The translations under genes and the position numbers were made by a program. From contig MNCI01028403.1 in the NCBI GenBank assembly GCA_015680685.1, positions 599,761 to 619,994 on the forward strand: a stretch of DNA of 20,234 bases. Reading direction: 5' to 3'. Below are positions 8,148-16,069 of the stretch, piece after piece (within the stretch, counting starts at the first letter, position 1; every line of letters begins with the position of its first letter). A model generated the notes under the pieces. That model ran no database searches. It had not been told where the DNA came from and saw only the letters and a list, made by a program, of their open reading frames with translations. The stretch is from Gnetum montanum (Eukaryota > Streptophyta > Gnetopsida > Gnetales > Gnetaceae).

Positions 8148-8227
8148 GTTGCCAGAGACCAGCAGACACCTAAATCCTATTTGAGGACACTCGTTGGCGG
8201 TTACGTCCCAAACGGTCGCCAACACCA
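8148..8227. repeat. Nested inverted repeats at the proposed right LTR end
   Basis: gttggcg at 8193-8199 pairs with cgccaac at 8217-8223 around a 17-bp loop, and a ggtgttg near 8148 pairs with caacacc at 8221-8227. The outer strand of this palindrome coincides with the proposed LTR terminus GCCAACA, so the LTR end lies in a potential hairpin. Confidence 0.5.
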
Positions 8228-8430
8228 TCCAAGGCACTCTGCCTTCATTCCCTTTTCTATCTTGCCCTCAAGAAAAGGTAGGGTTAGCTGTGTGTGCTTG
8301 ATAATCTTTCGATTTTTTTTTCCTTTCCATCCTTACACCAATGATTTAAGTCAGTACAATAGCTATCATGATTCTAAATTCATCTCAAAACTTTTGCAAC
8401 AACTAGCAAACAATCATTAATAGTCATGGG
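8225..8430 (+). other. Non-coding spacer to the right of the Tat-like LTR
   Basis: AT-rich sequence without a convincing coding frame. A 79-codon open frame (8181-8420) runs through the LTR end and has no recognisable domain. If the LTR ends at 8224, the 5-bp target duplication would begin ccatc, which can be tested only with the left flank. Confidence 0.35.
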
Positions 8431-8721
8431 AGACATCGTCTTCATGCCTAAAACATCTCTCTAAATTATCCTTTCACTCTAGGAAGACATCTTTGTTTCA
8501 TGAAAGATGTCTTTGTGAAGTCTACATTTTGGAAGACATCTTTGTCTTGTAGAAGATGTCTTTCTAGTATTGGACTTTATTTAGTGAAGACTTCTTTCTG
8601 TAATGAAGATGTCTTTGCCATGAGAAAGACATTTTCTATTTCTTGAAGACATCTTTACTTAAGATTACTCCAATTCTACCAAGACATCTACTATTTCCCA
8701 AAGACGTCTTTCTTACACTTT
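8431..8721. repeat. 20-bp-phased repeat array, near-palindromic core AGACATCTTT / AGATGTCTTT
   Basis: AAGACATCTT occurs at 8484, 8533 and 8646, and AAGATGTCTT, its exact reverse complement, at 8504, 8553 and 8606. Variants sit at 8587, 8626, 8681 and 8701 (the last, AAGACGTCTT, is a perfect palindrome). Neighbours are 20 bp apart (19 once) in the pairs 8484/8504, 8533/8553, 8587/8606, 8626/8646 and 8681/8701, with weaker members at 8431/8451. The first two pairs can each fold as a 10-bp stem with a 10-nt loop. I see no coding frame. Confidence 0.75.
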
Positions 8722-9190
8722 CTTTCTCTTTTGAATGCATTGTTTCTTTTCCATGGCCTTTTTCAATCTTTTCCTACAACCACAATAATCATAGACATGT
8801 AAACAAACTTCTCTTTAATATTTCTTACATTTTAACATACCAAAACCAAAAGGTCCACAAATGAGTTACCTATTTCTTATGTCTTTAATATTTCATATTT
8901 GAGTCCATACCATGGGAATGTGATTGCACCAAACTCGAAGGATAGCCTTAAGCACATGAAGAATGCACTTAAAGAAGTAAACTTAGAAAAGCCACTAAGG
9001 AAAGTAATTACATTGCAAGCAAGGGAATCTAGAAGCATAAAACATAGAAAGATGCATGAATACTTGGTGCATTAGAATGATGAAGGCATTAAATATGTTC
9101 TTTTCATTCATGAAAAAGGACTTAGCTTTGTGGTGGCTTAATTTAATTCCAAATGTACAATCAACTTATGTGTAAGCTTAAGTTTCAAGT
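8722..9190 (+). other. Non-coding 3' part of a third retrotransposon remnant
   Basis: There is no open frame beyond 73 codons and no recognisable domain. It leads directly into a polypurine tract at 9191-9200, so it is probably the 3' untranslated internal region of a + strand LTR element whose coding part is missing or decayed. Confidence 0.4.
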
Positions 9191-9200
9191 ATGGGAGAGG
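9191..9200 (+). other. Polypurine tract of the third element
   Basis: atgggagagg follows aagtttcaagt and directly precedes TGATAAGAAC. The combination of an AAGT-type lead, purine run and TGAT start is the familiar 3' LTR junction of plant gypsy elements. Confidence 0.6.
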
Positions 9201-9406
9201 TGATAAGAACATCACCTAGCCCATGTGTAATCCTTAATGTATTTTTTTGAATGTCTTATTTATGTGTGTGTGTGTCTGTGTCTTCTTGTTTTGGTCTTAT
9301 TAGTGCTGATTCTAGGGTGTTTTGGCATGTGTGGGAATGTTTGGAGATGTTCACATGCTCAAGACTTTAGAGCAAGAAACTTGATTTCTTATGGGACTAT
9401 CTAAAG

Positions 9407-9560
9407 AGATGTCTCCTCTAGAACTAAGACATAGCCTTCATGAATAAGATCTATCCCCTAAGCTCATGAAATCTCTTGTAAGATGTCTCATACATTTCTA
9501 ATATGTCTCCTCTCCTAGTAAGATGTTTCCCTCAATTTTAAGATGTCTCACCTACGAACT
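9407..9560 (+). repeat. 20-bp tandem array, core AGATGTCTCC, in the U3 of the third LTR
   Basis: Units start at 9407, 9427 and 9447, then after a short phase shift at 9481, 9501, 9521 and 9541, each exactly 20 bp from the next within its block. Cores read agatgtctcc, agacatagcc, agatctatcc, agatgtctca, atatgtctcc, agatgtttcc and agatgtctca. An isolated core (agatgtcttg) occurs at 9596. The array lies 130-290 bp upstream of the TATA box, where LTR enhancers are expected. Confidence 0.75.
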
Positions 9561-9692
9561 AGCCAAATTTTGTTAGGATAGTTTGTACTTCTCCTAGATG
9601 TCTTGGCCTACATGGGATACTATGATATGAATTTATAACAACCCATAATTTTGAATTTATAAAAGCATTGAAGATGAAGAGATAGGGGGGAG

Positions 9693-9700
9693 TATAAATA
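9693..9700 (+). promoter_or_regulatory. TATA box of the third LTR
   Basis: tataaata in the context gggggagtataaatagacctc, followed by a purine-rich gtgaagagagagtgagtg segment. The expected transcription start is near 9725. Confidence 0.6.
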
Positions 9701-10030
9701 GACCTCTTAGTCCTTTGTTTTAGTGAAGAGAGAGTGAGTGTAGGAAATTGAGTGAAGGTAGAATAGTAAAAGAGAAATCTTTGACCAATTACCTTGGTCT
9801 TTATCCTTGTGTGTCTGACTGCTTTACTTCAGTATAGTAAGGATTGAATTAGATATTTTGTCTATTTTTTGAAGCATTTATGCTTTCTTTTTGCTTGTAA
9901 ATTCTTGTGTTGAGCAAGAATAGAGATTTTACTTTTCATTTCTTATTTCAATTAGCTTGGTTTTGAAATTAAGAGAGCTTAGAATATGGAATCCAAGGAA
10001 GCCCCTCATTAATTGTTATGGCACTTCACT

Positions 10031-11761
10031 AAACTTGATGATGTGACGGTGTTTTCTCATTAGTTCTTGAGGATGCTAGTATGACAGAGGTAGTCAACAT
10101 GCTTGAGGGCTTATCTAGAAGGATGTCAACATCTATAATATTTTTGTCTCTAGTGAGAGCCTTATGGATGACCTCATGTTCACATATTTGTATACCATTA
10201 GACAGGGCAAGATGCAAATACTAATAAAAAATTTTAAGAAAAATGATTATGAGGTTCACCATAGGACAATATTTTAGATTCAATAGATGTTGAGGTGACA
10301 TCAAGTTAGCTAGTTGGAAAGTTGGAAAAAGAGTGTATGAGATTAGTAATATGATGCCAATCCTTATTGGACATGGGGTGATAACTTCCAACAAAGAAAC
10401 CTTGCATCATCTCATGGTTAATACAAATGCTCTTATGAATGAATTCCCCATCGATGAGAAAGCAAGTGACCTTAGCAATGGCTACCTCATTAATGCTAAT
10501 AATTTTCACACCAATCCTAAAGAAGATATTATTCTAGGACTTGTAGATCACTGAACTATGATTAAGAAGTAGTAGGGTGAAAAGAGAAAAGAAGGTATTC
10601 CTTCTCATAACTAGAAAGGTAAACCAAGTGGTAGATCAATGGACATCAACAATGTCGACCAAGTTGTCATGCATAATCTTACAACTCATAGTGCAAGGAT
10701 AGTGAGAGATGATGCAAAATAGGGAGATATAGAGTAGATCACTAAAGCATCGAGTAACCACAATGGTGCATTGAGTAAATTGGGTAGTTGAGAGGGCATG
10801 AATCTACTTACTAGCATTAAAAAAATGTGGTTGCATTGGTTCCACATATCCCAAGAGAGGATTGAACTTCAAGAAGATGCATAATATCGAGGAAAAAGTG
10901 GTTGATAATCAAATGTCAATGTAAGATCTATGTAAATATTGAGTAATTTTGAAAGGTGATATTATGCATCATTGGTGTATGAATAATCTATAAATAGATG
11001 TAACATGATTTTGTCAATGTGGTAGCACAACATGCATTGTTTGGGACCAATAACACTATAATGATTCAGATTTTTCCATGTAAGTAAAGAGTCTTGGAAC
11101 AAGATCCAAAGAAACACTTGCAAACACAAGATGACTAAAATCCTATATGAATTTACAAGGGAAGGGAAAGGTGATGGAAATCATAGGGAGTGTAGGGTCT
11201 ACATCTAAATAATGCCTTATGGAGTAATTTCCAAGTCTAATATAATGGGGCATTATGGGGGAAGATGGTTTAAGTATCGTATCAACAAGGTATGAATGGA
11301 CCAAGGTGTGTCAAAAATTTAAAAGGTAGTGAACCTACAGAAAGGTGATGGACTCAAAAAATGGTGGTTATGATGCAAATAATTACTTTGTAGTCATATG
11401 TAGAAAATTGATGGAGCTACCCCAAACCATGGTAATCCATTCATAATCAGAAGTCTAGAGCACGAAAGTTTGTGTCTACATCATATCAATCCATTTACAG
11501 TTATTAAAAGGCATTACACAAAGGGGATGATGGTAATGTGAAGTTGAGCAAAGAATCATGAAGGCTTAATAATCATTGGTTTTCAAGAAATGTTATACTT
11601 GAAGAAAAGAATGGTAATAAAAATTGGAGGGGGTGAGCTTGTGAAATCCACAAAGCCAATTTTCATAATCAACAAAAAATTATAAAATAGAGGGGAAGGA
11701 TTATAAACATGTGTAGATTCTTTAGCTTAGTTTCATTGTTCTACATCACCAAATGTACCTT
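10031..11761. other. Decayed, unassigned sequence with no gene
   Basis: The longest open frame is about 73 codons (10333-10554, +). Locally the + strand reads protein-like between scattered stops, especially at 10300-10900, which suggests an old, heavily mutated coding region. I could not assign it to gag, pol or any host family. There is no promoter or repeat worth naming apart from an isolated ctataaatag near 10990. Confidence 0.4.
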
Positions 11762-12164
11762 TGATGAGTGGCGAGGTACCCCTACACTCAACCATATGAA
11801 ATGAACGTAGCACGTGCGATCCAGTCGAACTCCGTAGACTAAATGCCTAAACGCCCCATGGAACACTTGGGGTTAATCATTCGTTGTCTTCCCAGACTTA
11901 CTTGTTTTTGTCACGGTGTATGGTTAAGTAAGTCTAAGGTATATGATTTTTTTGGTCTTTTCAGGTTTATCTCCTATGCTAAGGGGTGAAGGGTTGAGAG
12001 AACTAACTAACTCTAACTAAGGACCTAAGTCTATATTAACTAGCGTTAGCATCCGGTCCCACTTACTGTATACACCCTGAACCGATGCAACTGTGGCTAC
12101 CAAACGCTAATCGTTACTGGGATCACCACACGTAATGCACGTGCTCGAAGTGGTTGTACTGAGG

Positions 12165-12512
12165 CACTTAACTAGCCTAAGTGTGATAAGCAGCTGATTC
12201 CTTAACTAGCCATACACACCCGTGGGTACTCATAGCCAAGTCGTACTTATCCCACATTCTAGGAGAAAAGGGTGAGAGAACCTAACTAGCCTAAGTGCGA
12301 TGAGCAACTGATTCCTTGACTAGCCGTACACACTGGGACTACCACTAGGATTACCAAGCATAGATCCTAGAATACGCTACTGGGTTACCAAGTAGTCACA
12401 ATGCTTGTAATCAAGTCGTACTCATACCGCATGCGATGAGCAGCCGATTCCTTGACTAGCCGTACACATCCTTAGATGCTCATAATCAAGTCGTACTTGT
12501 ACCGCATTCTAG
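12165..12512. repeat. Three-copy tandem repeat in the R/U5 part of the Athila-like LTR
   Basis: A core of about 37 bp (cagctgattccttgactagc and flanks) recurs near 12185, 12299 and 12435. It is followed each time by an aatcaagtcgtactyrtaccgcat-type segment (near 12238, 12409 and 12488), with tctaggara after the first and third. Unit lengths are about 114 and 136 bp and the copies differ by point changes and an insertion. A weaker related segment (ggggtgaagggttgagagaac) lies near 11983. Confidence 0.65.
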
Positions 12513-12580
12513 GAAAGTAATAAATAATAATAAATAAAATCCTATCCATGCACTGCAAGGTTTATCCAATGAAGTTCTTC

Positions 12581-12586
12581 TTTATT
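12581..12586 (-). terminator. Polyadenylation signal of the Athila-like LTR
   Basis: AATAAA on the minus strand (tttatt on +), about 140 bp after the expected transcription start and within the LTR. A cleavage site some 20 bp further would end the element RNA near 12560. Confidence 0.45.
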
Positions 12587-12751
12587 TCCGTACACAACTT
12601 GCATTCAGGTATAAAGTTGCTCGAATAAAGAGCCATTAACTCTAGGATTCCTACTGTGGGCACATGGGAAATTAATCTAGCTCTGGAGTGATCAAACTGT
12701 CAGAGCTTCGCTACTTCTAGCCAGGATTCAGAAATGAGGGGAGTGCCACCT

Positions 12752-12762
12752 CTTATTTATAG
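12752..12762 (-). promoter_or_regulatory. TATA box of the Athila-like LTR
   Basis: ctataaataag on the minus strand, followed by aggtggcactcccctc, about 85 bp into the LTR. Expected transcription start is near 12725, giving a very short U3. Confidence 0.65.
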
Positions 12763-12847
12763 ATTTGATGATGGATCGTGATTTCACGTACATTATATCG
12801 CAGGGGACGACGCGATATCGCGGCGTCCGCAATATCGCGTCTCATCA

Positions 12848-12856
12848 TACCCCCAT
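12848..12856 (-). other. Polypurine tract of the Athila-like element
   Basis: atgggggta on the minus strand, preceded by a segment that reads ctcgaggatgagttttcatt, the lead-in common before the 3' LTR of plant gypsy elements. It abuts TGATGAG at 12847. Confidence 0.75.
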
Positions 12857-14722
12857 GACTGAATGAAAACTCATCCTCGAGTTCCTTACAATAATATTGG
12901 GAAGGTATGGAATTCTTGAGGGGAATGGAACTAATGGGATGACATGTGAACAGATCATTATTACAAGACTTGACAAAACTGGTGCTCATAACAACAAAGG
13001 TGAACAACTTATTACAATGACATCAAGCCTTTGTTGGTAGCTTGAGAGAAAGAGAGAGATAGAAAGAAGTGTTACTGCTGCCTATGCCAAGATTGCACTT
13101 TTCATTGTCCATCCATAAGCACGCCGTCAATCTTACTGCTTGCATAGCTGCTTCAGCACTACTTCATTCCAAGTGTTTACTCCAGATCCATTCCATTATT
13201 TTATGATTACCATCTGCACACACAACACAATCATATATTAGCAAGGGTAATTGAATCATTAAGTAATTAATACCTTTCTTCATGTAAGTTCATTGGCTAG
13301 GTTGTGGTATGGCTGATATGGACCTGGGAAGATGTTACTGATGACTACCAAAGGTGTAGGGGTTAGGAAGAAAATCAAAAAAATTTGGGGCTAGGAGAAA
13401 ATCGAAAAAGCAAGCCCCGTAACCCCATGACTAATCGCGAACCTCCGATAGCGTTAGAATGAAGAAGGGAAAGGAGTAAGAAAGATAGATAAAAAGGAAG
13501 AACTGAAAACATCAGTGAGCTGGATGTCAAGATGGGAATGAACAAAATAATAATTAAATGCAAAATGTTAAGGAAAAGAAGTTAGCGAATGCACCAAATA
13601 GGAATGTCAGTGGATCCTCCCCAAAGTAGGTGCATGTCATTAATGCCCTGACAGACCCACATTCAAAGAGTGCGTAGGCTCTGGGAATGTATTTTGGAAC
13701 AAGATTTAAAGTCTTAACCGCAAGAATTGACCGAAAAGGAAACAATGCATCAACCAAAATAGATACACTAATGATACAACCGTTAATGAGGTGAACAATG
13801 GAAAGAAGGATGGAGAGGAGAGAAGAGAATGGAATCTCAAGAACAAGGTGGTGTATAGCCCCTTGCGTGTCTGATGATTAAGGTGACTTAGCAAGTCTCA
13901 TTCCAACTCCGGCCTCAAATCAACCACTTCCAGTGATGTCGCATCAATGCATTCGGTTAAACCATCCACTTGGATAATGAGGCTGCATCTTCAAAGAGCC
14001 ACCACCATTCCGATGAAACAAAGGAAACAATGGGAAGCAAGAAGGGCCTTAGTTAGAGGGAACACTTTTGGTTCCATAACCAGTGCTTGTAGCCCAATTT
14101 TTATTTCGTCTAAGGGGTGTGCTTTGAATTCTCACTTTCTTCGTTTTTCTTTCATGTTTTGTGTTTTTATGCGTGAGAACCACACCATGCAAAGACTTCT
14201 TATTTTTATTGTCTCACCTTTCGATAATTCGGTAACATTGGAACGGTAAGAAAACTCAAGAAGAAACATCTAAGCATCCAAGAGAATGACCAACACAAAA
14301 GCATCAAGTTCCCTTGGAGTCACACCCTTTGCAATCTTTGAGTCCTTCCTTAGTTTGAGAAATAGCTAGTCACCGATTTGTTAAAGTTCTTATTAGAAGG
14401 GAACTATACATTTCCAAGCCAAGAGAAACCATAGAAATTGGTCGATGGATGGATGATGTGATCTCATTGCTTGCCATATCAGAAGAAACATATCTTAGTA
14501 TCAACATTGTGACTTAAAGGTAAAAACCAAACATTAGCAATCAATATGAAAACAGTTCATACCATTAGTCTGAACACTTATTATGGGACAAACTTACAAG
14601 GTGGATACACACACACACTCACACAAAAAATGAAAAAGCGTAACAATGTTGTAAAACAAAAATTAGAAAAGATAAATAACTTTGTAAAACAAAAACTTAA
14701 AAGAACTAAGGGCCCCATATGG
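12857..14722 (-). other. Post-integrase region of the Athila-like element, no intact gene
   Basis: About 1.9 kb between the integrase end and the polypurine tract, the place where Athila elements may carry an envelope-like ORF. Only short frames remain. Minus-strand frames at 13375-13563 and 13706-13894 are rich in Leu, Phe, Ser and Ile and could be remnants of a membrane-type protein, but they are 62 codons each and in T-rich DNA, so this is weak. A possible small intron lies at about 13215-13275 on the minus strand (AAAG/GTATTA ... TGTGTGTGCAG/ATGG). A CA microsatellite is near 14610-14626. I cannot assign a product. Confidence 0.4.
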
Positions 14723-16069
14723 TTAGCATAGGTGGCCATCTCCCCCATGACTGAGTTGTAAGGGAGAGATCTGAAATGATGAGTGAGGTTGACCACTGGT
14801 GGAAGCGAAACTTGTACTGGCTGGTGTAGATTCACAGAAAGGTTTTGTTTGTTGCACATTAACTAATAACCTTTTGTCCAGGCTGCCACGCTTATAGATC
14901 ATCATGACTCCAGAGGGGAAGGTAGTATGGATAATATAAGGTCCTTCCCACAAAGTTTGAAACTTTGTACGATGGGGTACATGTGTGGGGTTTTAGTAAA
15001 AGACCTTATCTCCTAGTTGGTACCTAAACCTTCAGATCCTTAAGTCATGCCATTTTTTACTGTGTGCCTTGTGCAACTTATTTAATGATAGCGCAACCAA
15101 TCTATTCTCATCTAACACGTTTAACATTACTAACCATTGTTTTTGTGCTAGGTCGAGATCCAGGTGAAGTTCGCAAGCCATGGATAGTGTACAGAGCTCA
15201 TTCTAGATAGGGAGTTTTGGAAGTTTTCCGTACATGAGCTCATAGTGAGAATACCCTGTAGGGAGCTTCCAAGTAGAACAATACGCCCAAAGGGCATCGT
15301 TCAGTTTCATGCTCTAGTATCGCCTAAATTTGCTAATTATTCGTGTTAAAATTCTTGTAATCTCTCTATTAGTAACCTCGGCTTGACCATTGGCTTGGGG
15401 GTGGTAAGGTGTGGTCAATTTATGTTCAACCCCTAAGCGTTGCATCAGTTTATGAATGGTTGCACCCATAAAGTGCGTTCCATTGTCAGAAATGAGTGCA
15501 CGTTGAACACCAAACTTGTTAACGATTTGTTGTTATGCAAATAGTGCAGCTGTAGATGATGTGCAGTCTGTTACAGCTGCTACTTCAGCCCATTTGGTTA
15601 AGTAATCAACAGCGATGATTATATATGCCTTTCCGTTGAACATCGGTGAAATTGGCCCCATAAAATCTATTCCCCAGATATCGAAGGATTCTAAAGGTTG
15701 AATCCATTATTGCAGATCCTCCATTCTAGTAGTCATTCCCCCATCACGTTGGCAGCATTCATAGGATTGGGTGAAATGATGGGCATCCCAAAATAATGTT
15801 GGCCAATAATATCCTGCGAGCAGGACCTTAGTGGCTATTCATCTCCCAACATAATGATCCCCAGAAGAGCCCTCATGAGCATCCTGGAGAACTTTTAATT
15901 GATCTATATTGAGTACACACCATCGAACCAAGCCATCATGACAGAATTTATAAAGTTGTCCCTGAATTTCCATGAAGTACTTGATTTTGTGAAGGAACTG
16001 TTATTTCTTCCTAAAGTCTAATCTCTATGGTATTTGTTGTGAAGTGAGATAAGTGAGAATGCTACTATA
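14723..16069 (-). pseudogene. Integrase of the Athila-like element, interrupted
   Basis: The segment reads as integrase with multiple stops (for example TAA at 15707-15709 and 15533-15535). The zinc finger has both His (A-H-E-G near 15880, G-D-H-Y-V-G near 15860) and one Cys, but Tyr at 15761-15763 stands where the first Cys of the C-x-x-C pair is expected. The catalytic core keeps all three acidic residues: Asp in W-G-I-D-F-M-G-P near 15665, Asp in I-S-D-N-G-T-H-F near 15485, and Glu in G-Q-A-E-V-T-N. The end carries W-E-G-P-Y-I-I and V-N-V-Q-Q-T-K, matching the Athila-type C-terminus, then a Ser/Thr-rich tail ending at 14723. There is no chromodomain. It would have joined cDNA to target DNA; in this state it cannot be made full length. 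Confidence 0.8.

Larger units (their letters stand above)
1..8224 (+). mobile_element. Tat-like Ty3/gypsy LTR retrotransposon, 5' truncated by the window edge
   Basis: This is the 3' portion of a plant Ty3/gypsy element. In order it holds protease, archaeal-type RNase H, pre-RT linker, reverse transcriptase, degenerate gypsy RNase H, integrase, an extra ORF, a polypurine tract and a 3' LTR. The presence of a second, plant/archaeal-type RNase H places it near the Tat (Ogre/Retand-type) branch of the non-chromoviruses, and there is no chromodomain after the integrase. Gag, primer-binding site and 5' LTR would lie left of position 1. Pol is unbroken by frameshift for 3.9 kb, so the insertion is younger than the element at the right end of the window. 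The right boundary at 8224 rests on terminal inverted repeats only; the target-site duplication cannot be checked because the left flank is absent. Confidence 0.85.
5004..8224 (+). repeat. 3' LTR of the Tat-like element (about 3.2 kb)
   Basis: The left end is set by the polypurine tract and a TG start (TGTTGGC). The proposed right end is GCCAACA at 8218-8224, a perfect 7-bp terminal inverted repeat with the start. A TATA box at 6921-6930 divides a U3 of about 1.9 kb from R/U5. Inside U3 are a GC-rich block (about 5400-5900), a short ORF (6080-6328), an AT-rich segment with an imperfect duplication (about 6371-6720) and an AT microsatellite near 6570-6602. The 5' LTR is off the window, so length and right end are inferred; an earlier end near 8100-8130 remains possible. 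Confidence 0.6.
9201..10030 (+). repeat. LTR of a third retrotransposon (right end approximate)
   Basis: It starts TGATAAGAAC right after a polypurine tract. It contains a GT microsatellite (about 9262-9281), a 20-bp-phased array (9407-9560) and a TATA box at 9693-9700. A T-rich stretch follows (about 9840-9960), as in R/U5. I could not find a matching terminal inverted repeat; the end near 10030 is set only where LTR-like sequence gives way to different sequence. No other copy of this LTR is in the window, so it could be a solo LTR or the end of a truncated element. Confidence 0.45.
11762..12847 (-). repeat. 3' LTR of the Athila-like element (1,086 bp)
   Basis: The ends are TGATGAG at 11762-11768 and CTCATCA at 12841-12847 on the + strand, a perfect 7-bp terminal inverted repeat, so both strands begin TGATGAG. 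On the minus strand the LTR directly follows a polypurine tract. U3 begins with a CpG-rich block holding the palindrome CGCGATATCGCG (12811-12822). A TATA box lies at 12752-12762 and an AATAAA signal at 12581-12586. R/U5 (about 12725 to 11762) contains a three-copy tandem repeat. The flank at 11757-11761 (acctt) would be the target duplication if the matching copy exists beyond the window. Confidence 0.8.

Noticed and set aside
8431-8721. The 20-bp-phased array as a CRISPR
   Set aside because: Repeats are about 10 bp, imperfect and alternately oriented, with spacers of about 10 bp, in a plant retrotransposon context; no repeat-spacer structure or cas gene is present.
9262-9281. GT-rich run, and similar CA runs near 8088-8101 and 14610-14626
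   Set aside because: Simple microsatellites, common in plant DNA; not evidence of a function.
10048-10063. ggtgttttctcatta as the inverted right end of the third LTR
   Set aside because: It matches the reverse complement of the LTR start only with gaps and mismatches and does not end in CA.
10027-10064. A + strand stretch reading K-L-D-D-V-T-V-F-S, like the RT catalytic box
   Set aside because: Neither the preceding nor the following codons align with RT, and stops follow at once; I treat it as coincidence.
13375-13894. Hydrophobic minus-strand frames as an envelope-like gene
   Set aside because: They are separate 62-67 codon frames in T-rich DNA with no signal peptide, cleavage site or known motif; recorded only as a possible remnant.
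13947-14249. A 100-codon + strand frame
   Set aside because: It lies antisense in the post-integrase region of the minus-strand element, has no domain, and starts and ends without supporting signals.
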